Assembly: GCF_014679505.1 (NCBI RefSeq)
Contig: NZ_CP061474.1
Coordinates: 2,982,001 to 3,046,000 of the forward strand
Direction of reading: 5' to 3'
Source of the DNA: Geobacillus sp. 46C-IIa
GTDB taxonomy: Bacteria > Bacillota > Bacilli > Bacillales > Anoxybacillaceae
DNA: 64,000 bases
Position 1 is the first letter of the stretch. Each line of letters opens with the position of its first letter. Position numbers and translations under genes: made by a program. Positions 16,511-26,355 of this stretch are shown in pieces. The notes beneath the pieces were generated by a model. It had not been told where the DNA came from, made no database searches, and saw only the letters and a program-made list of their open reading frames with translations.

Positions 16511-17518
16511 TTGTTTGCTTCTTCAGAGCTGGGCATCGATTTAGGGACGATGAATGTCCGGCTGTTTAGTCAAACGAAAGGGCTGCTGTTTGACGAACCG
16601 GCGGCAGTCGCCTATAACCGTCAAACGGACAAGCTGATGGCGATCGGCAACAAAGCAAAGCAAATGATCGGCAAAGCCCCGTCCCACGTCGAGGTCACCT
16701 ATCCGCTGCGAAATGGCGTCATCGCCGATTTTGACCAAGCGAAAGCGTTGTTGCAGCAAGTCTTCAAACAATCGAGCAAACAGCTCGGCCTCGCCTTCAA
16801 AAAACCGAGCATCGTCATGAGCGTTCCGTTTCACGCCACCTCCGTCGAGCGCCGCTCTTTTTATGAAATCGCCAAACATTGTGGAGCGAAGCATATTCAT
16901 TTCATTGAAGAGCCGGTCGCAGCGGCCATTGGAGCTGATTTGCCGGTCGGTGAACCCGTCGCTAACGTCATCGTACATTTAGGGGCTGGCAAAACGGAAG
17001 CCGCGATTATCTCATTTGGCGGCGTTGTTGCCTGCCGCTCGCTTCGCATCGGCGGCAACCAGCTTGATGAAGACATTATGCAATATGTTCGCCAGCGCTA
17101 CAATTTGCTAATCGGCGAACAGACGGCCGAACAAGTGAAAATCGAAGTCGGCAGCGCGCCGGGAGCTGGCTTGGCGCAAACGATGACCATTCACGGCCGC
17201 GATTTTGTCACCGGATTTCTTAAGGCCGTTTCCCTTGATCCGGCTGAGGTGCAACATGCCATCAAGGAATCGCTTCTGCAAATCGCGGAAGCCATTCGCG
17301 CCGTCCTTGAGGAGTGCCCAGCCGAACTAAGCGGCGATATTATCGACCGCGGCATTGTTCTCACCGGGGGCGGTGCCTTGCTTCACGGCATTGAGCAATG
17401 GCTCAGCGCTGAACTGCATGTGCCGGTGCATGTGGCACCAAACCCGGCCGAGGCGGTCGCCATCGGCACCGGGAAGGCGTTGCGGGCGATGCCGAAACGG
17501 CTCGACGCGGTGCTGTAG
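16511..17518 (+). CDS. MreB-family actin homologue (MreBH-like), divergent ATP site
   Basis: The 335-residue protein is a bacterial actin. The phosphate-1 loop GIDLGTMNVRLF, the EEPVAAAIGADLPVG segment with its catalytic-region glutamate, and the adenosine loop TGGGALLHGI are recognisable. The phosphate-2 loop, normally DIGGGTTE, reads HLGAGKTE: the aspartate, one glycine and one threonine are changed. Such changes could weaken ATP hydrolysis. MreB paralogues guide wall synthesis on the cytoplasmic side of the membrane. The TTG start at 16511 gives MFASSELGIDLG, close to MreBH, and has AAAGGCAGG six to eight bases upstream; a GTG nine bases earlier is the alternative. It is a single gene without mreC or mreD. 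Confidence 0.82.
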   Translation: MFASSELGIDLGTMNVRLFSQTKGLLFDEPAAVAYNRQTDKLMAIGNKAKQMIGKAPSHVEVTYPLRNGVIADFDQAKALLQQVFKQSSKQLGLAFKKPSIVMSVPFHATSVERRSFYEIAKHCGAKHIHFIEEPVAAAIGADLPVGEPVANVIVHLGAGKTEAAIISFGGVVACRSLRIGGNQLDEDIMQYVRQRYNLLIGEQTAEQVKIEVGSAPGAGLAQTMTIHGRDFVTGFLKAVSLDPAEVQHAIKESLLQIAEAIRAVLEECPAELSGDIIDRGIVLTGGGALLHGIEQWLSAELHVPVHVAPNPAEAVAIGTGKALRAMPKRLDAVL

Positions 17519-17654
17519 CGAGCTGATTTCCCTCAAAAACGAGCGGACAGCCGCATGGTGCAGCTGGACTCCTCACTATTCATCATGAAAACCATGTTTC
17601 ATCGTTCGGCAACATAGCGAACGAGCGCAACGGAGGGCTTCACTACCATAAAGA

Positions 17655-17684
17655 AAAACCCCGCGCCCATGGCGGGGTTTTTCT
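17655..17684. terminator. Bidirectional terminator between the mreB-like gene and glcF
   Basis: AAAAACCCCGC pairs with GCGGGGTTTTT around a short loop, giving an A run on one side and a T run on the other. It serves the two convergent transcription units. Confidence 0.85.
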
Positions 17685-17758
17685 TTTATAACGGGACCTT
17701 CTTCCCTTTCATCACGTTTGGCGCAGCCGATCTGCATCGAAATGACACCGGCCTCGCC

Positions 17759-19123
17759 TTATGAGGTTTGCCGGATGCGTTCTTCCCCTCTTGCCGCTTG
17801 CGCCCCTTCGGCCGCCTCAAGCAGCAAATCGACAAGATGGACAGCGCGAACGCTTTCTGTCAACCCGGCTCGCTCGATGCCGAGCTTCATTTGCAGCAAA
17901 CACCCCGGATTGGCGGTGACGATCGTCGTTGCCCTCGTTTGCTTTGCCATTTCCATTTTATAGTCTAAAATTTGCATCGACATCTCGGGTTCAACCAGAT
18001 TGTAAATGCCGGCCGAACCGCAGCAGCGGTCGGCGTCTTTCATTTCGCGAAACTCGACCCCTTCAATCGCTTGCAACAGGCGGCGCGGGGCTGCTGCTGT
18101 TCTCATCACGTTGCGCAAATGACACGAATCCTGATAGGTAACCGTTTGCGGCGCAACGCGAAGCGATAGTTGGTGAAACCCGAGTTCGACCAACACTTCA
18201 GAAATGTCTTTGATTTTCGCCGCAAACGCTGCCGCTCGGTCGCGCCATTCGGGATCGTCCTTTAACAAATGGTCATATTCAAGCAAAAACGCACCACAGC
18301 CGCCGGCGTTCGTCACAATATACTCAACGTCCAACTGTTCAAAAGCAGCAATGTTTCGCTTCGCGAGTTCTTTCGCCAGCTCTTTTTCCCCACCATGCCC
18401 GTGCAGCGCCCCGCAGCATCCTTGGGATGGCGGAATGATGACTTCACAACCGGCGAGCTGCAATAGACGCATCGTCGCATCGTTTGTCGTCATAAACATC
18501 GTATCCATCAAACAGCCGGTGAAAAAGGCGACCCGTTTTTTTGCCGAACCATCTGGATTCAGGCGATGCGGCCGGTTTTTCAGTTCTTTTGCGGTTGGAA
18601 CGTCGGGCAGCACGCGCTCCATTTGTCGGAACGAAGCGGGCAGCAGGCGAAGGAGTCCGGTTTTGCGAACAAGTGTCTGCAAGCCGGAGCGCTGATACCA
18701 TCCAAGAAACGACGCGGCCTTTCGCATCCGCTCTTGATGCGGAAACAGCCCGGCAAAGACAAACTTGCGCACAAGCCGGACGTGAAGCGGCATCCGCTTA
18801 TGTTGGGCAATGATATCGCGCGCCTCTTCAAGCAAATGGCCGTAGCGGACGCCAGATGGACAAACTTGTTCACATGCCCGGCAGCCTAAACAGAGGCTAA
18901 GCGACCGTTCGACTTCCTCATCCGGCTCGATCAGCCCGTCCACGACCGCTTTCATTAAGGCGATCCGCCCGCGCGGCGACTGAGCTTCTTGCTGCCCGGA
19001 TTCAATGTACGTCGGACACGACGGCAAACAAAAGCCGCAGCGCATGCAGTTCATCAATTCATCCTCGTCCATCCGCTCTTGAAACGCTTTTTGAATAAGC
19101 GCTTGGTCCGTCTTCGATGTCAT
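17759..19123 (-). CDS. glcF: Glycolate oxidase iron-sulfur subunit
   Basis: The 454-residue subunit passes electrons from the GlcD flavin to the respiratory chain. Two [4Fe-4S] motifs lie in the first hundred residues (CMRCGFCLPSCP and CLGCRACEQVCP). Two C-terminal cysteine-rich CCG domains follow (GCCGALHGHG, CHLRN, RCCGSAG). The start ATG overlaps the glcD stop codon (ATGA), so an upstream extension readable in frame is rejected. GlcE, the second flavin subunit of E. coli glycolate oxidase, is absent; this two-subunit arrangement is common in Bacillaceae. Co-location with a lactate permease leaves open whether the true substrate is glycolate or D-lactate. Confidence 0.9.
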   Translation of the reverse strand: MTSKTDQALIQKAFQERMDEDELMNCMRCGFCLPSCPTYIESGQQEAQSPRGRIALMKAVVDGLIEPDEEVERSLSLCLGCRACEQVCPSGVRYGHLLEEARDIIAQHKRMPLHVRLVRKFVFAGLFPHQERMRKAASFLGWYQRSGLQTLVRKTGLLRLLPASFRQMERVLPDVPTAKELKNRPHRLNPDGSAKKRVAFFTGCLMDTMFMTTNDATMRLLQLAGCEVIIPPSQGCCGALHGHGGEKELAKELAKRNIAAFEQLDVEYIVTNAGGCGAFLLEYDHLLKDDPEWRDRAAAFAAKIKDISEVLVELGFHQLSLRVAPQTVTYQDSCHLRNVMRTAAAPRRLLQAIEGVEFREMKDADRCCGSAGIYNLVEPEMSMQILDYKMEMAKQTRATTIVTANPGCLLQMKLGIERAGLTESVRAVHLVDLLLEAAEGAQAARGEERIRQTS

Positions 19124-20541
19124 CGAGTCACCACCACCCGTTTTCTCGTACTTTTCGCGAACACTTTGCCTGGATTCATAATGTTGTTCGGGTCGAGCGC
19201 CTGTTTGATCGCCTTCATGGCGGCAATGCCGGCCGGGCCGAGCTTCCATTCCAAATACGGCGCTTTCATCGCCCCGACGCCGTGTTCACCAGTGATCGTT
19301 CCCCCTAATTCAATCGCTTTGGCGAAAATTTCTTCAAACGCTTTTTCAACCCGTTCCATTTCTTCACGGTTGCGGGCATCAGTCGGACAGGTCGGATGCA
19401 AGTTGCCGTCGCCGGCATGGCCGAACGTACAAATTTTCAGTTGATATTTCGCAGCGATCTCATTGATGGCTTTCACCATTTTCGCAATTTCCGAACGCGG
19501 CACGGTCGCATCTTCTAAAATCGTCGTCGGTTTCAAGCGCGCTAGCGCCGATAGCGCCGCCCGTCTCGCCGTCCGCAGCGCCTCAGCCTCTTCCTCTGAA
19601 CGGGCAAGCTCAACGGACACAGCTTGTTCCGAACGGCAAATATCAGCCATCTTTTTCATATCGCGTTCCACCACTTCTTTTGGCCCATCCTGCTCAATGA
19701 GCAAAACGGCTTTCACATCGGTCGGCAAACCGATGCGGGCGTAGTCCTCGACAACTTCTAACGTCGGCTGATCCAGAAACTCCAATGTGGCCGGGATGAT
19801 TTGATTGGCAATGATTTTCGACACAGAACGGGCAGCCGCCTCTAAATCTTGATAAAGAGCGAGCATCGTCTGCTTCGTCTCCGGCATCGGGATCAGTTTC
19901 AACGTTGCTTCGGTGACGATGCCAAGCGTTCCTTCCGATCCGACAAACAGGCGAGTTAAGTCATAGCCAGCCACATCTTTTGCCAGCTTGCCGCCGGTGC
20001 GGATGACATCGCCATTGGCCAAGACGACTTCCAATCCAAGCACATAATCGCGCGTCACGCCATATTTCAGCCCGCGCAGACCGCCGGAATTTTCGCTAAT
20101 ATTGCCGCCGATCGTCGAAATTTTCATCGACCCCGGATCCGGCGGATAAAACAGTCCTTTTCCCTCAACCGCCTTCATGAGGTCAAGCGTGATCACGCCC
20201 GGTTGAACGGTCGCCGTCAAGTTTTCTTCGTCAATTTCTAAAATGCGGTTCATATGTTTAAACAGCAGGACGATGCCGCCTTCAACCGGACATGTGCCTG
20301 CGCAAAGGTTCGTTCCCGATCCGCGCGGCACAATCGGGATGCGATATTCGTTGCAAATTTTCGCAATTTCCGCTACCTCTTGTGTATTTCGCGGCGCAAT
20401 GACCGCATCGGGAAGCGATTGGAACTGCGGCGTCGCATCGTAAGAATAAACAAGCCGTCCTGCTTTCGTATCATCGTAGTTTTCCGCCCCGACGATTTGA
20501 ATCAACCGTTTTTTCGCTTCGTTTGGAATCAACTCTCTCAC
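19120..20541 (-). CDS. glcD: FAD-linked oxidase subunit GlcD (glycolate or D-lactate)
   Basis: A 473-residue flavoprotein of the vanillyl-alcohol-oxidase fold. The FAD-binding region is marked by VPRGSGTNLCAGTCP and by STIGGNISENSGGLRGLKYG, and the C-terminal cap by CTFGHAGDGNLHPTCPTD and GEHGVGAMK. The family oxidises 2-hydroxy acids such as glycolate and D-lactate. It lies 97 bases downstream of the lactate permease and overlaps glcF by four bases, so the three form one operon, lldP-glcD-glcF. A lactate-responsive operator upstream of lldP suggests that lactate, possibly the D isomer, is a relevant substrate. Confidence 0.9.
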   Translation of the reverse strand: MRELIPNEAKKRLIQIVGAENYDDTKAGRLVYSYDATPQFQSLPDAVIAPRNTQEVAEIAKICNEYRIPIVPRGSGTNLCAGTCPVEGGIVLLFKHMNRILEIDEENLTATVQPGVITLDLMKAVEGKGLFYPPDPGSMKISTIGGNISENSGGLRGLKYGVTRDYVLGLEVVLANGDVIRTGGKLAKDVAGYDLTRLFVGSEGTLGIVTEATLKLIPMPETKQTMLALYQDLEAAARSVSKIIANQIIPATLEFLDQPTLEVVEDYARIGLPTDVKAVLLIEQDGPKEVVERDMKKMADICRSEQAVSVELARSEEEAEALRTARRAALSALARLKPTTILEDATVPRSEIAKMVKAINEIAAKYQLKICTFGHAGDGNLHPTCPTDARNREEMERVEKAFEEIFAKAIELGGTITGEHGVGAMKAPYLEWKLGPAGIAAMKAIKQALDPNNIMNPGKVFAKSTRKRVVVTR

Positions 20542-20638
20542 CTCTCCAGAGTGATTGGCGCTCGTTGATAGCGGAAAAGGGGCCGGGCTTGGCGCCTCTC
20601 TTCCCCCTTCGCCAAGCCTCGTCCCCCCTTCGTTGCCG

Positions 20639-22315
20639 TTATGGAATCATCCATGACAATACCGTCGATTGCAAATAAACGAGAATGCCAATCAAGATAA
20701 TTAAGAACAAGCTATGTTTGACTGTGAAGCGGAACAAGTCGGATTCTTTGCCCGTCAAGCCGACAGCTGCGCAGGCAACGGCGATCGACTGCGGCGAAAT
20801 CATTTTCCCGACAACCCCGCCGGATGAGTTGGCCGCCAATGCCAACACCGGATCCATGCCGATCGATGTCGCCGTCACTTTTTGCAAGTTGCCAAACAAT
20901 AAGTTCGACGACGTATCCGAACCGGTAATAAACACGCCGAGCCAGCCCAAAATCGGCGAGAAGAACGGGAAGAACGACCCCGTTTTCGCCAACGCCATCC
21001 CGAGCGTCGTGCTCATGCCTGACGAATTGGCGATATAGGCAAAGCCGACGACCGAAGCGATGGTGATAATCGGATATTTCAGCTCATTCAACGTTTCCAC
21101 AAACGTTTGCGCCCAGTCTTTCCATGAAATGCCGACAATGAACTTTGTCACGACCGCCGCCAGCAAGATGGCCGTGCCGGCCGCACCAAGCAGTTCAAGC
21201 TTATACACCGCCGCAATCGGCTGACCGCTCGCGTTCAAAATCTGGTTGTTTAAGCCCGGCACCGGCGGCATAAACGTCAAATGCGAACCAATGGCATTGA
21301 CTGCCTTCAGCAACGCGTTTGTTCCTCCATAGTGACCGGTGAGCGCCGCCTTTACCTGCGGGATGCCCCAAAGCGAGATCAGAGCTGTGAGCACGAGGAA
21401 CGGCGACCACGCGCGGAACACTTCCCCACCGCGATGCGTTGCACGAGCCGCTTGCCCGGCAGCCGCCACCTCCGACTCCGTCGCAAAACGGAATGTACTT
21501 TTCGGCTTCCAATATTTCAAAAAAACAGCCAACGCGACGATTGAAACGAGCGAGGACAAAATGTCCGGCAGTTCCGGTCCTAAAAAGTTTGACGATAAAT
21601 ATTGCGTCAGCGCGAACGACACACCCGAGACGATAATGGCCGGAAATACTTCCACGGTCTTTTTCCAGCCCGCCATAATGAGCACGAGATAGAACGGAAT
21701 GAACACCGATAAAAACGGGAGCTGCCGCCCAACCATTTTCGAAATTTCCATCGCCGGCACGCCAGTCGGCCCTTCCATGGAGATGATCGGAATCCCGACC
21801 GCCCCGAACGCAACCGGGGCCGTATTGGCAATCAAACAAATGCCCGCAGCGTAAAGCGGGTTAAACCCTAACCCGACCAGAAGCGCTGCCGAAATCGCTA
21901 CCGGTGCGCCAAACCCAGCAGCCCCTTCCAAAAACGCCCCGAACGAAAAGGCGATAAGCAGCGCCTGAAGCCGCCGGTCTTCGGTGAGTGAAACGACGGA
22001 GTTACGAATGATGTCAAAATGGCCGGTCTTCACCGTCAGCTTATATAAAAAGACAGACGTAATGATGATCCAGCCGATCGGCAACAGCCCGTACACCGCG
22101 CCTTGCGTCACCGACATGACCGCCTTTCCAGCAGGCATTCTGTAAGCGATCACAGCCAGCGCAACAGCAAGCAGCAACGTCGTCAGCCCCGCAACATGCC
22201 CTTTCATCCGTTTGACGGCCAACGCCCAAAAGAAATACAAAATCGGAATGAGTGCGACAATGGCTGATAACCAAAGCTGATCAGCAATTGGCGTAAAATC
22301 TTGCTTCCACTGCAT
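20639..22315 (-). CDS. lldP: L-lactate permease (LctP/LldP family)
   Basis: The 558-residue protein has about a dozen membrane segments and the family-typical GAFLEGAAGFGAPVAIS and SGGVVGKMISPQSIAVA sequences. Members import lactate, and often glycolate, with protons. It heads the lldP-glcD-glcF operon, behind a sigma-A promoter at 22436-22464 and a palindromic operator at 22397-22409 shared with lutABC. The gene start follows GGGGAGGAG. Regulation by the adjacent GntR-family repressor is inferred from the shared operator. Confidence 0.92.
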   Translation of the reverse strand: MQWKQDFTPIADQLWLSAIVALIPILYFFWALAVKRMKGHVAGLTTLLLAVALAVIAYRMPAGKAVMSVTQGAVYGLLPIGWIIITSVFLYKLTVKTGHFDIIRNSVVSLTEDRRLQALLIAFSFGAFLEGAAGFGAPVAISAALLVGLGFNPLYAAGICLIANTAPVAFGAVGIPIISMEGPTGVPAMEISKMVGRQLPFLSVFIPFYLVLIMAGWKKTVEVFPAIIVSGVSFALTQYLSSNFLGPELPDILSSLVSIVALAVFLKYWKPKSTFRFATESEVAAAGQAARATHRGGEVFRAWSPFLVLTALISLWGIPQVKAALTGHYGGTNALLKAVNAIGSHLTFMPPVPGLNNQILNASGQPIAAVYKLELLGAAGTAILLAAVVTKFIVGISWKDWAQTFVETLNELKYPIITIASVVGFAYIANSSGMSTTLGMALAKTGSFFPFFSPILGWLGVFITGSDTSSNLLFGNLQKVTATSIGMDPVLALAANSSGGVVGKMISPQSIAVACAAVGLTGKESDLFRFTVKHSLFLIILIGILVYLQSTVLSWMIP

Positions 22316-22396
22316 GCGGTTTTCTCCTCCCCTTTATGCCCGACTTGGCGGCGTTTGCAAATGATCGCCCGCTTATCTTTCTCTTTCACTCTTCCA

Positions 22397-22409
22397 GTCA
22401 TCAGATGAC
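22397..22409. promoter_or_regulatory. LldR/LutR-type operator upstream of lldP
   Basis: GTCATCAGATGAC is a perfect inverted repeat of six bases around one central A. It lies just downstream of the lldP -10 element, where a bound repressor would block transcription. The identical 13 bases occur at 23413-23425 before lutA. Confidence 0.8.
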
Positions 22410-22435
22410 CGGATAAGAAACGCCGTCTGTCTCAA

Positions 22436-22464
22436 ATTATAAAAGCGTTTTCGGCAAAAGACAA
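22436..22464 (-). promoter_or_regulatory. lldP promoter, with a possible cre element
   Basis: On the minus strand TTGTCT (22464-22459) and TATAAT (22441-22436) are separated by 17 bases. The spacer contains GAAAACGCTTTT, a partial match to the CcpA cre consensus, so catabolite repression is possible but not certain. Confidence 0.7.
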
Positions 22465-22627
22465 TAGGTGTTTTTTCATTTTTTTGAACTTTCCATTCAC
22501 TGCACCCTCTCCCCAGCTACAAAAAGCGCTTGTCTCGGCCCATGATGCTGTATCATAATAGACATTGCAGGAGATTTCCTTCCTCACAATCGGAAATCTA
22601 CTTTAAATCGTATTTGAGGTGAATCCA

Positions 22628-23353
22628 TTGGCTTTTAAACGGATTAAAACAAAAAAAATTTATGAAGAAGTGGCCGAAGCCATTTTTGATATGATTAAAA
22701 ACGGGGAGCTAAAACCCGGTGATAAACTCGATTCCGTTCAGCAGCTGGCCGAACAGTTTCAAGTTGGACGGGCCGCCATTCGCGAAGCGCTCACTGCGTT
22801 GAAGGCGATGGGGCTGATCGAGCTCAAACAAGGAGAAGGAACGTACGTGCGCGAATTCGATCCAACGATGATGACGTTTCCCTTATCCATTGCCGTCTTA
22901 ATGAACAAGGAAGATATTTGGCATTTGCTTGAAGTGCGCAAGCTGCTTGAGGCAGGCGCCGCCTCGCTCGCCGCCGCGAAGCGGACGGACCGCGACCTCG
23001 ACGCCATGACAGAAGCGCTTCGACAGATGAAAGAAGGGATCGGCAGCGATGAGCTTGGCGAGAAAGCGGATTTGGCCTTCCATATGGCCATTGCGGCGGC
23101 GTCGCAAAACCCGATGCTTATGAGCATTATGAACAGCGTTTCCGGCATGATTGTCGAAACGATGCGGGAAACACGGCGCATATGGCTGTTTTCAAAACAA
23201 ACGACGACCGAAAAGCTGCTTGCCGAACATCAGGCCATTTTCGAAGCCATTCGTGATCAAAATCCGGACGCGGCTCAGGCGCGCATGCTTGAGCATTTGA
23301 CCAATGTCGAAAACGTGCTCCGCCGCTACATTCGCACTCAGCAGCCAAACTGA
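22628..23353 (+). CDS. lldR: GntR/FadR-type lactate-responsive repressor
   Basis: The 241-residue regulator has an N-terminal winged helix (DSVQQLAEQFQVGRAAIREA is the recognition region, about 33-52) and a C-terminal FCD domain with the metal/ligand-binding histidine pattern (HMAIAAASQNP). It matches LutR/LldR of Bacillus, which releases DNA when L-lactate is present. The TTG at 22628 gives the family start MAFKRIKTKK and has TTTGAGGTG just upstream; a GTG nine bases earlier overlaps that site and is less likely. The gene lies between the two operons it probably controls, and a plausible promoter (TTGTCT, 18 bases, CATAAT) precedes it. Confidence 0.88.
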   Translation: MAFKRIKTKKIYEEVAEAIFDMIKNGELKPGDKLDSVQQLAEQFQVGRAAIREALTALKAMGLIELKQGEGTYVREFDPTMMTFPLSIAVLMNKEDIWHLLEVRKLLEAGAASLAAAKRTDRDLDAMTEALRQMKEGIGSDELGEKADLAFHMAIAAASQNPMLMSIMNSVSGMIVETMRETRRIWLFSKQTTTEKLLAEHQAIFEAIRDQNPDAAQARMLEHLTNVENVLRRYIRTQQPN

Positions 23354-23374
23354 GTGCGTCTTTTGCAAAATAGA

Positions 23375-23403
23375 ACGACAAATCTGAAAAAATCGTTTAT
23401 AAT
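23375..23403 (+). promoter_or_regulatory. lutABC promoter
   Basis: TATAAT (23398-23403) is preceded after 17 bases by a weak -35, ACGACA (23375-23380). The operator at 23413 begins ten bases beyond the -10 element. Confidence 0.6.
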
Positions 23404-23412
23404 AGACATATA

Positions 23413-23425
23413 GTCATCAGATGAC
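23413..23425. promoter_or_regulatory. LldR/LutR-type operator upstream of lutA
   Basis: The same perfect palindrome as at 22397-22409, GTCATCAGATGAC, lies near the expected transcription start of lutABC. Confidence 0.8.
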
Positions 23426-23461
23426 CTGCTCATCCAACTAGATAAACAGGAGGGAGAATAC

Positions 23462-24259
23462 ATGAAAGTATCGTTATTCGTCACCTGCCTCATCGATCTC
23501 TTTTATACGGATGCCGGCAAAGCGACCGTCGAACTGCTCGAGCGGCTCGGCTGTGAGATTGATTTTCCGGAGGCGCAAACGTGCTGCGGACAACCGGCAT
23601 ATAACAGCGGCTATGTCCAAGAAGCGAAAGAGGCGATGAAACAAATGATGCGCGCGTTTGCCGATGCCGACTATGTCGTCACCCCATCCGGTTCATGCGC
23701 AGCCATGTTAAAAGAATACCCGCACATCTTCCATGGCGACCCGGAATGGGAAGACGAAGCGAAGCGCCTAGCGGGGAAAACGTACGAGCTGACCCAATTT
23801 CTCGTTGACGTGCTGAACGTCGAAGATGTCGGCGCCTCGCTCCCCGGGCGGGCGACGTACCATACGTCCTGTCATATGACGCGTCTTCTTGGCGTGAAAG
23901 AAGCGCCGCTCCACTTATTAAAACGTGTCAAAGGACTTGAGCTCGTTCCGCTGCCGAACGCTCATCAATGCTGTGGGTTTGGCGGCACGTTTTCCGTCAA
24001 AATGGGTCCCATTTCCGAACAAATGGTAGATGAAAAAATCGGGCATATCGAAGAAGTGGACGCCGACTACATAATCGGCGCCGATTGCGGTTGTTTAATG
24101 AACATCGGCGGGCGCATCGAGCGGCTTGGCAAAGCGATTCGCGTCATGCATATCGCCGAAGTGTTAAATCAGTGCAACGAAAAGGAGGGGAACGACGATG
24201 CCGATGAAAATCGAAAACGGGCCGTTTTGGAAACGGGTCGAGGAAAACTTGCAAAATGA
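23462..24259 (+). CDS. lutA: L-lactate oxidation protein LutA, with unusual C-terminal extension
   Basis: LutA, with LutB and LutC, forms an iron-sulfur enzyme complex that oxidises L-lactate to pyruvate. The two CCG domains are intact: [19 protein letters not shown], then SCHMTR and [10 protein letters not shown]. The usual family length is about 238-240 residues, ending shortly after MHIAEVL. Here no stop occurs at that point and the frame runs on to 265 residues, overlapping the first 62 bases of lutB. The extra tail (after about residue 239) is charged and reads through the lutB ribosome site, so it is probably a stop-loss extension rather than a domain. Start ATG follows AGGAGGGAG. Confidence 0.9.
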   Translation: MKVSLFVTCLIDLFYTDAGKATVELLERLGCEIDFPEAQTCCGQPAYNSGYVQEAKEAMKQMMRAFADADYVVTPSGSCAAMLKEYPHIFHGDPEWEDEAKRLAGKTYELTQFLVDVLNVEDVGASLPGRATYHTSCHMTRLLGVKEAPLHLLKRVKGLELVPLPNAHQCCGFGGTFSVKMGPISEQMVDEKIGHIEEVDADYIIGADCGCLMNIGGRIERLGKAIRVMHIAEVLNQCNEKEGNDDADENRKRAVLETGRGKLAK

Positions 24260-25628
24260 TTTTATGCGCGGGGCGGTCGCCGGCATGCAAGACCGCGGCT
24301 ATGTGCGGCGGCTTGGCGTCATTGAAGAGCTCGGCCATTGGGAGGAGTGGCGCTCGCTCGCCGAACAAATCCGAAAGCATACGCTCGAAAACTTGGACTA
24401 TTATTTAATGCAGCTTAGTGAAAACGTTGCCAAACGGGGCGGCCACGTCTTTTTCGCCCAGACGGCCGAAGAAGCGAACGACTACATCCGCCGCATCGCC
24501 TTGGAAAAACAAGCAAAAAAAATCGTCAAATCAAAATCAATGGTCACCGAAGAAATCAACTTAAACCCGGTGCTTGAGGCCATCGGCTGTGACGTTGTCG
24601 AAACTGACCTCGGCGAGTACATTTTGCAAATCGATGATCATGATCCGCCGTCGCATATCGTCGGTCCGGCGCTCCATAAAAACAAAGAGCAAATCCGCGA
24701 TGTCTTCCGTCGCAAGCTTGGCTATGATAAATCGTCGGATCCCGTTGAACTCGCGCGCCATGCCCGCGAGATGCTGCGGCGCGACTACTTGACGGCTGAC
24801 ATCGGCATCACCGGCTGCAACTTTGCCATCGCCGAATCAGGCTCGATCACGCTCGTTACGAACGAAGGCAACGCCGACTTAGTGACAGCGCTGCCGAAAA
24901 CACAAATTACGGTCATGGGAATGGAGCGGATCGTTCCGACATTTGAAGAAATGGAAGTGCTTGTGAGCATGTTGACACGCAGCGCCGTCGGGCAAAAATT
25001 GACTAGCTACATCACCGTCCTCACCGGCCCGCGCGACGAAGGCGACGCTGACGGACCGGAAGAGTTCCATCTCGTCATCGTCGACAACGGGCGCTCATCG
25101 ATCTTAGGCACAGAGTTTCAGCCGGTGCTGCAATGCATCCGTTGCGCGGCCTGTGTCAACGTCTGTCCGGTATACCGCCATATCGGCGGCCATTCGTACG
25201 GCTCGATTTACTCCGGCCCGATCGGTGCGGTCTTGTCGCCGCTCTTAGGCGGCTACGACGACTACAAGGAGCTTCCGTACGCGTCCTCCCTTTGCGCCGC
25301 CTGTACGGAAGCATGTCCGGTGAAAATTCCGCTTCATGAGCTGCTCATCAAACATCGTCAAATCATCGTTGAGCGGGAAGGAAAAGCGCCGGTCGCGGAA
25401 AAACTGGCGATGAAGGCGTTTCGTCTCGGGACCGCCTCACCGTCATTGTACCGGTTCGGCACGAAGTTGGCGCCAAGCGCCTTCGCCCCGTTTGCCGAAG
25501 ACGGGCGCATCACAAAAGGCCCCGGCCCGCTGAAAGCGTGGACAGAAAGCCGCGAGTTTCCGGCGCCAAGCAAAGAGCGGTTCCGTGACTGGTTTCGCGA
25601 TCGTCAAAAAGGAGGGAATCCATCATGA
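24198..25628 (+). CDS. lutB: L-lactate oxidation iron-sulfur protein LutB
   Basis: The 476-residue subunit carries an N-terminal LUD (DUF162-like) domain and a C-terminal ferredoxin-like domain with two [4Fe-4S] sites ([14 protein letters not shown] near residue 314 and [13 protein letters not shown] near 364). Strongly conserved family blocks include [16 protein letters not shown] and [14 protein letters not shown]. The start is fixed by AAAGGAGGGG seven bases upstream, which lies inside the extended lutA frame. It overlaps lutC by four bases (ATGA). Confidence 0.95.
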   Translation: MPMKIENGPFWKRVEENLQNDFMRGAVAGMQDRGYVRRLGVIEELGHWEEWRSLAEQIRKHTLENLDYYLMQLSENVAKRGGHVFFAQTAEEANDYIRRIALEKQAKKIVKSKSMVTEEINLNPVLEAIGCDVVETDLGEYILQIDDHDPPSHIVGPALHKNKEQIRDVFRRKLGYDKSSDPVELARHAREMLRRDYLTADIGITGCNFAIAESGSITLVTNEGNADLVTALPKTQITVMGMERIVPTFEEMEVLVSMLTRSAVGQKLTSYITVLTGPRDEGDADGPEEFHLVIVDNGRSSILGTEFQPVLQCIRCAACVNVCPVYRHIGGHSYGSIYSGPIGAVLSPLLGGYDDYKELPYASSLCAACTEACPVKIPLHELLIKHRQIIVEREGKAPVAEKLAMKAFRLGTASPSLYRFGTKLAPSAFAPFAEDGRITKGPGPLKAWTESREFPAPSKERFRDWFRDRQKGGNPS

Positions 25629-26347
25629 CGCGTGGTACAATTCAAAACCGTGACGCGTTTTTACAAACCATCGCCGGACGTCTCGGAAGAGCCCCCCGCC
25701 TGTCCGGCGTCTCCCGGCCGCAATGGGATTATGCGCCGCAATGGACGGTGTTTGCCGGCTATAGCCAGGACGACTTGCTGATGGCGCTTCGCAAACAGTG
25801 CACACTCATTCATACAGACTACATCGAGACAACAAGCGCCGAACTGGCCGGCGTGCTGAAGCGACAAGTAGCGGCCTACGGCGGCGGGCCGGTCATCGTG
25901 CCAAACGATCCGCGCTTTGCCGAGTATGGCTTGTCCCCCTTGCTTCAGGACGAATGGCCGGCAGAACAAACGGACGTTCACGTGTGGAATCCGGCGCTCG
26001 GCCGTCAAAACATTGACGCTGCCGAACAGGCGAACGTCGGCATCGCCTTTAGCGACATCACCCTCGCCGAATCGGGAACGGTCGTGCTGTTTTCCCGCAA
26101 TGAGCAAGGGCGGGCCATTCACTTTTTGCCAAAGACGTATATCGCCATCGTTCCGAAAAGCACCGTCGTGCCGCGCATGACGCAAGCAGCGGCGATCATT
26201 CACGAGCAAATCGAAAAAGGCGCCCTCGTCCCGTCGTGCATCAACTTCATCACCGGCCCGAGCAACTCCGCCGACATTGAAATGAACTTGGTCGTCGGCG
26301 TTCACGGACCAATGAAAGCGGCGTATATCATTGTCACCGACCGTTGA
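25625..26347 (+). CDS. lutC: L-lactate oxidation protein LutC
   Basis: A 240-residue LUD-domain protein, the third member of the LutABC system. Conserved features include [16 protein letters not shown] and the end [20 protein letters not shown], typical of LutC. It has no cysteine clusters; its exact role in the complex is not settled. Its ATG overlaps the lutB stop, and the operon ends nine bases later at a strong terminator. Confidence 0.93.
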   Translation: MTRGTIQNRDAFLQTIAGRLGRAPRLSGVSRPQWDYAPQWTVFAGYSQDDLLMALRKQCTLIHTDYIETTSAELAGVLKRQVAAYGGGPVIVPNDPRFAEYGLSPLLQDEWPAEQTDVHVWNPALGRQNIDAAEQANVGIAFSDITLAESGTVVLFSRNEQGRAIHFLPKTYIAIVPKSTVVPRMTQAAAIIHEQIEKGALVPSCINFITGPSNSADIEMNLVVGVHGPMKAAYIIVTDR

Positions 26348-26355
26348 CCAAAATG

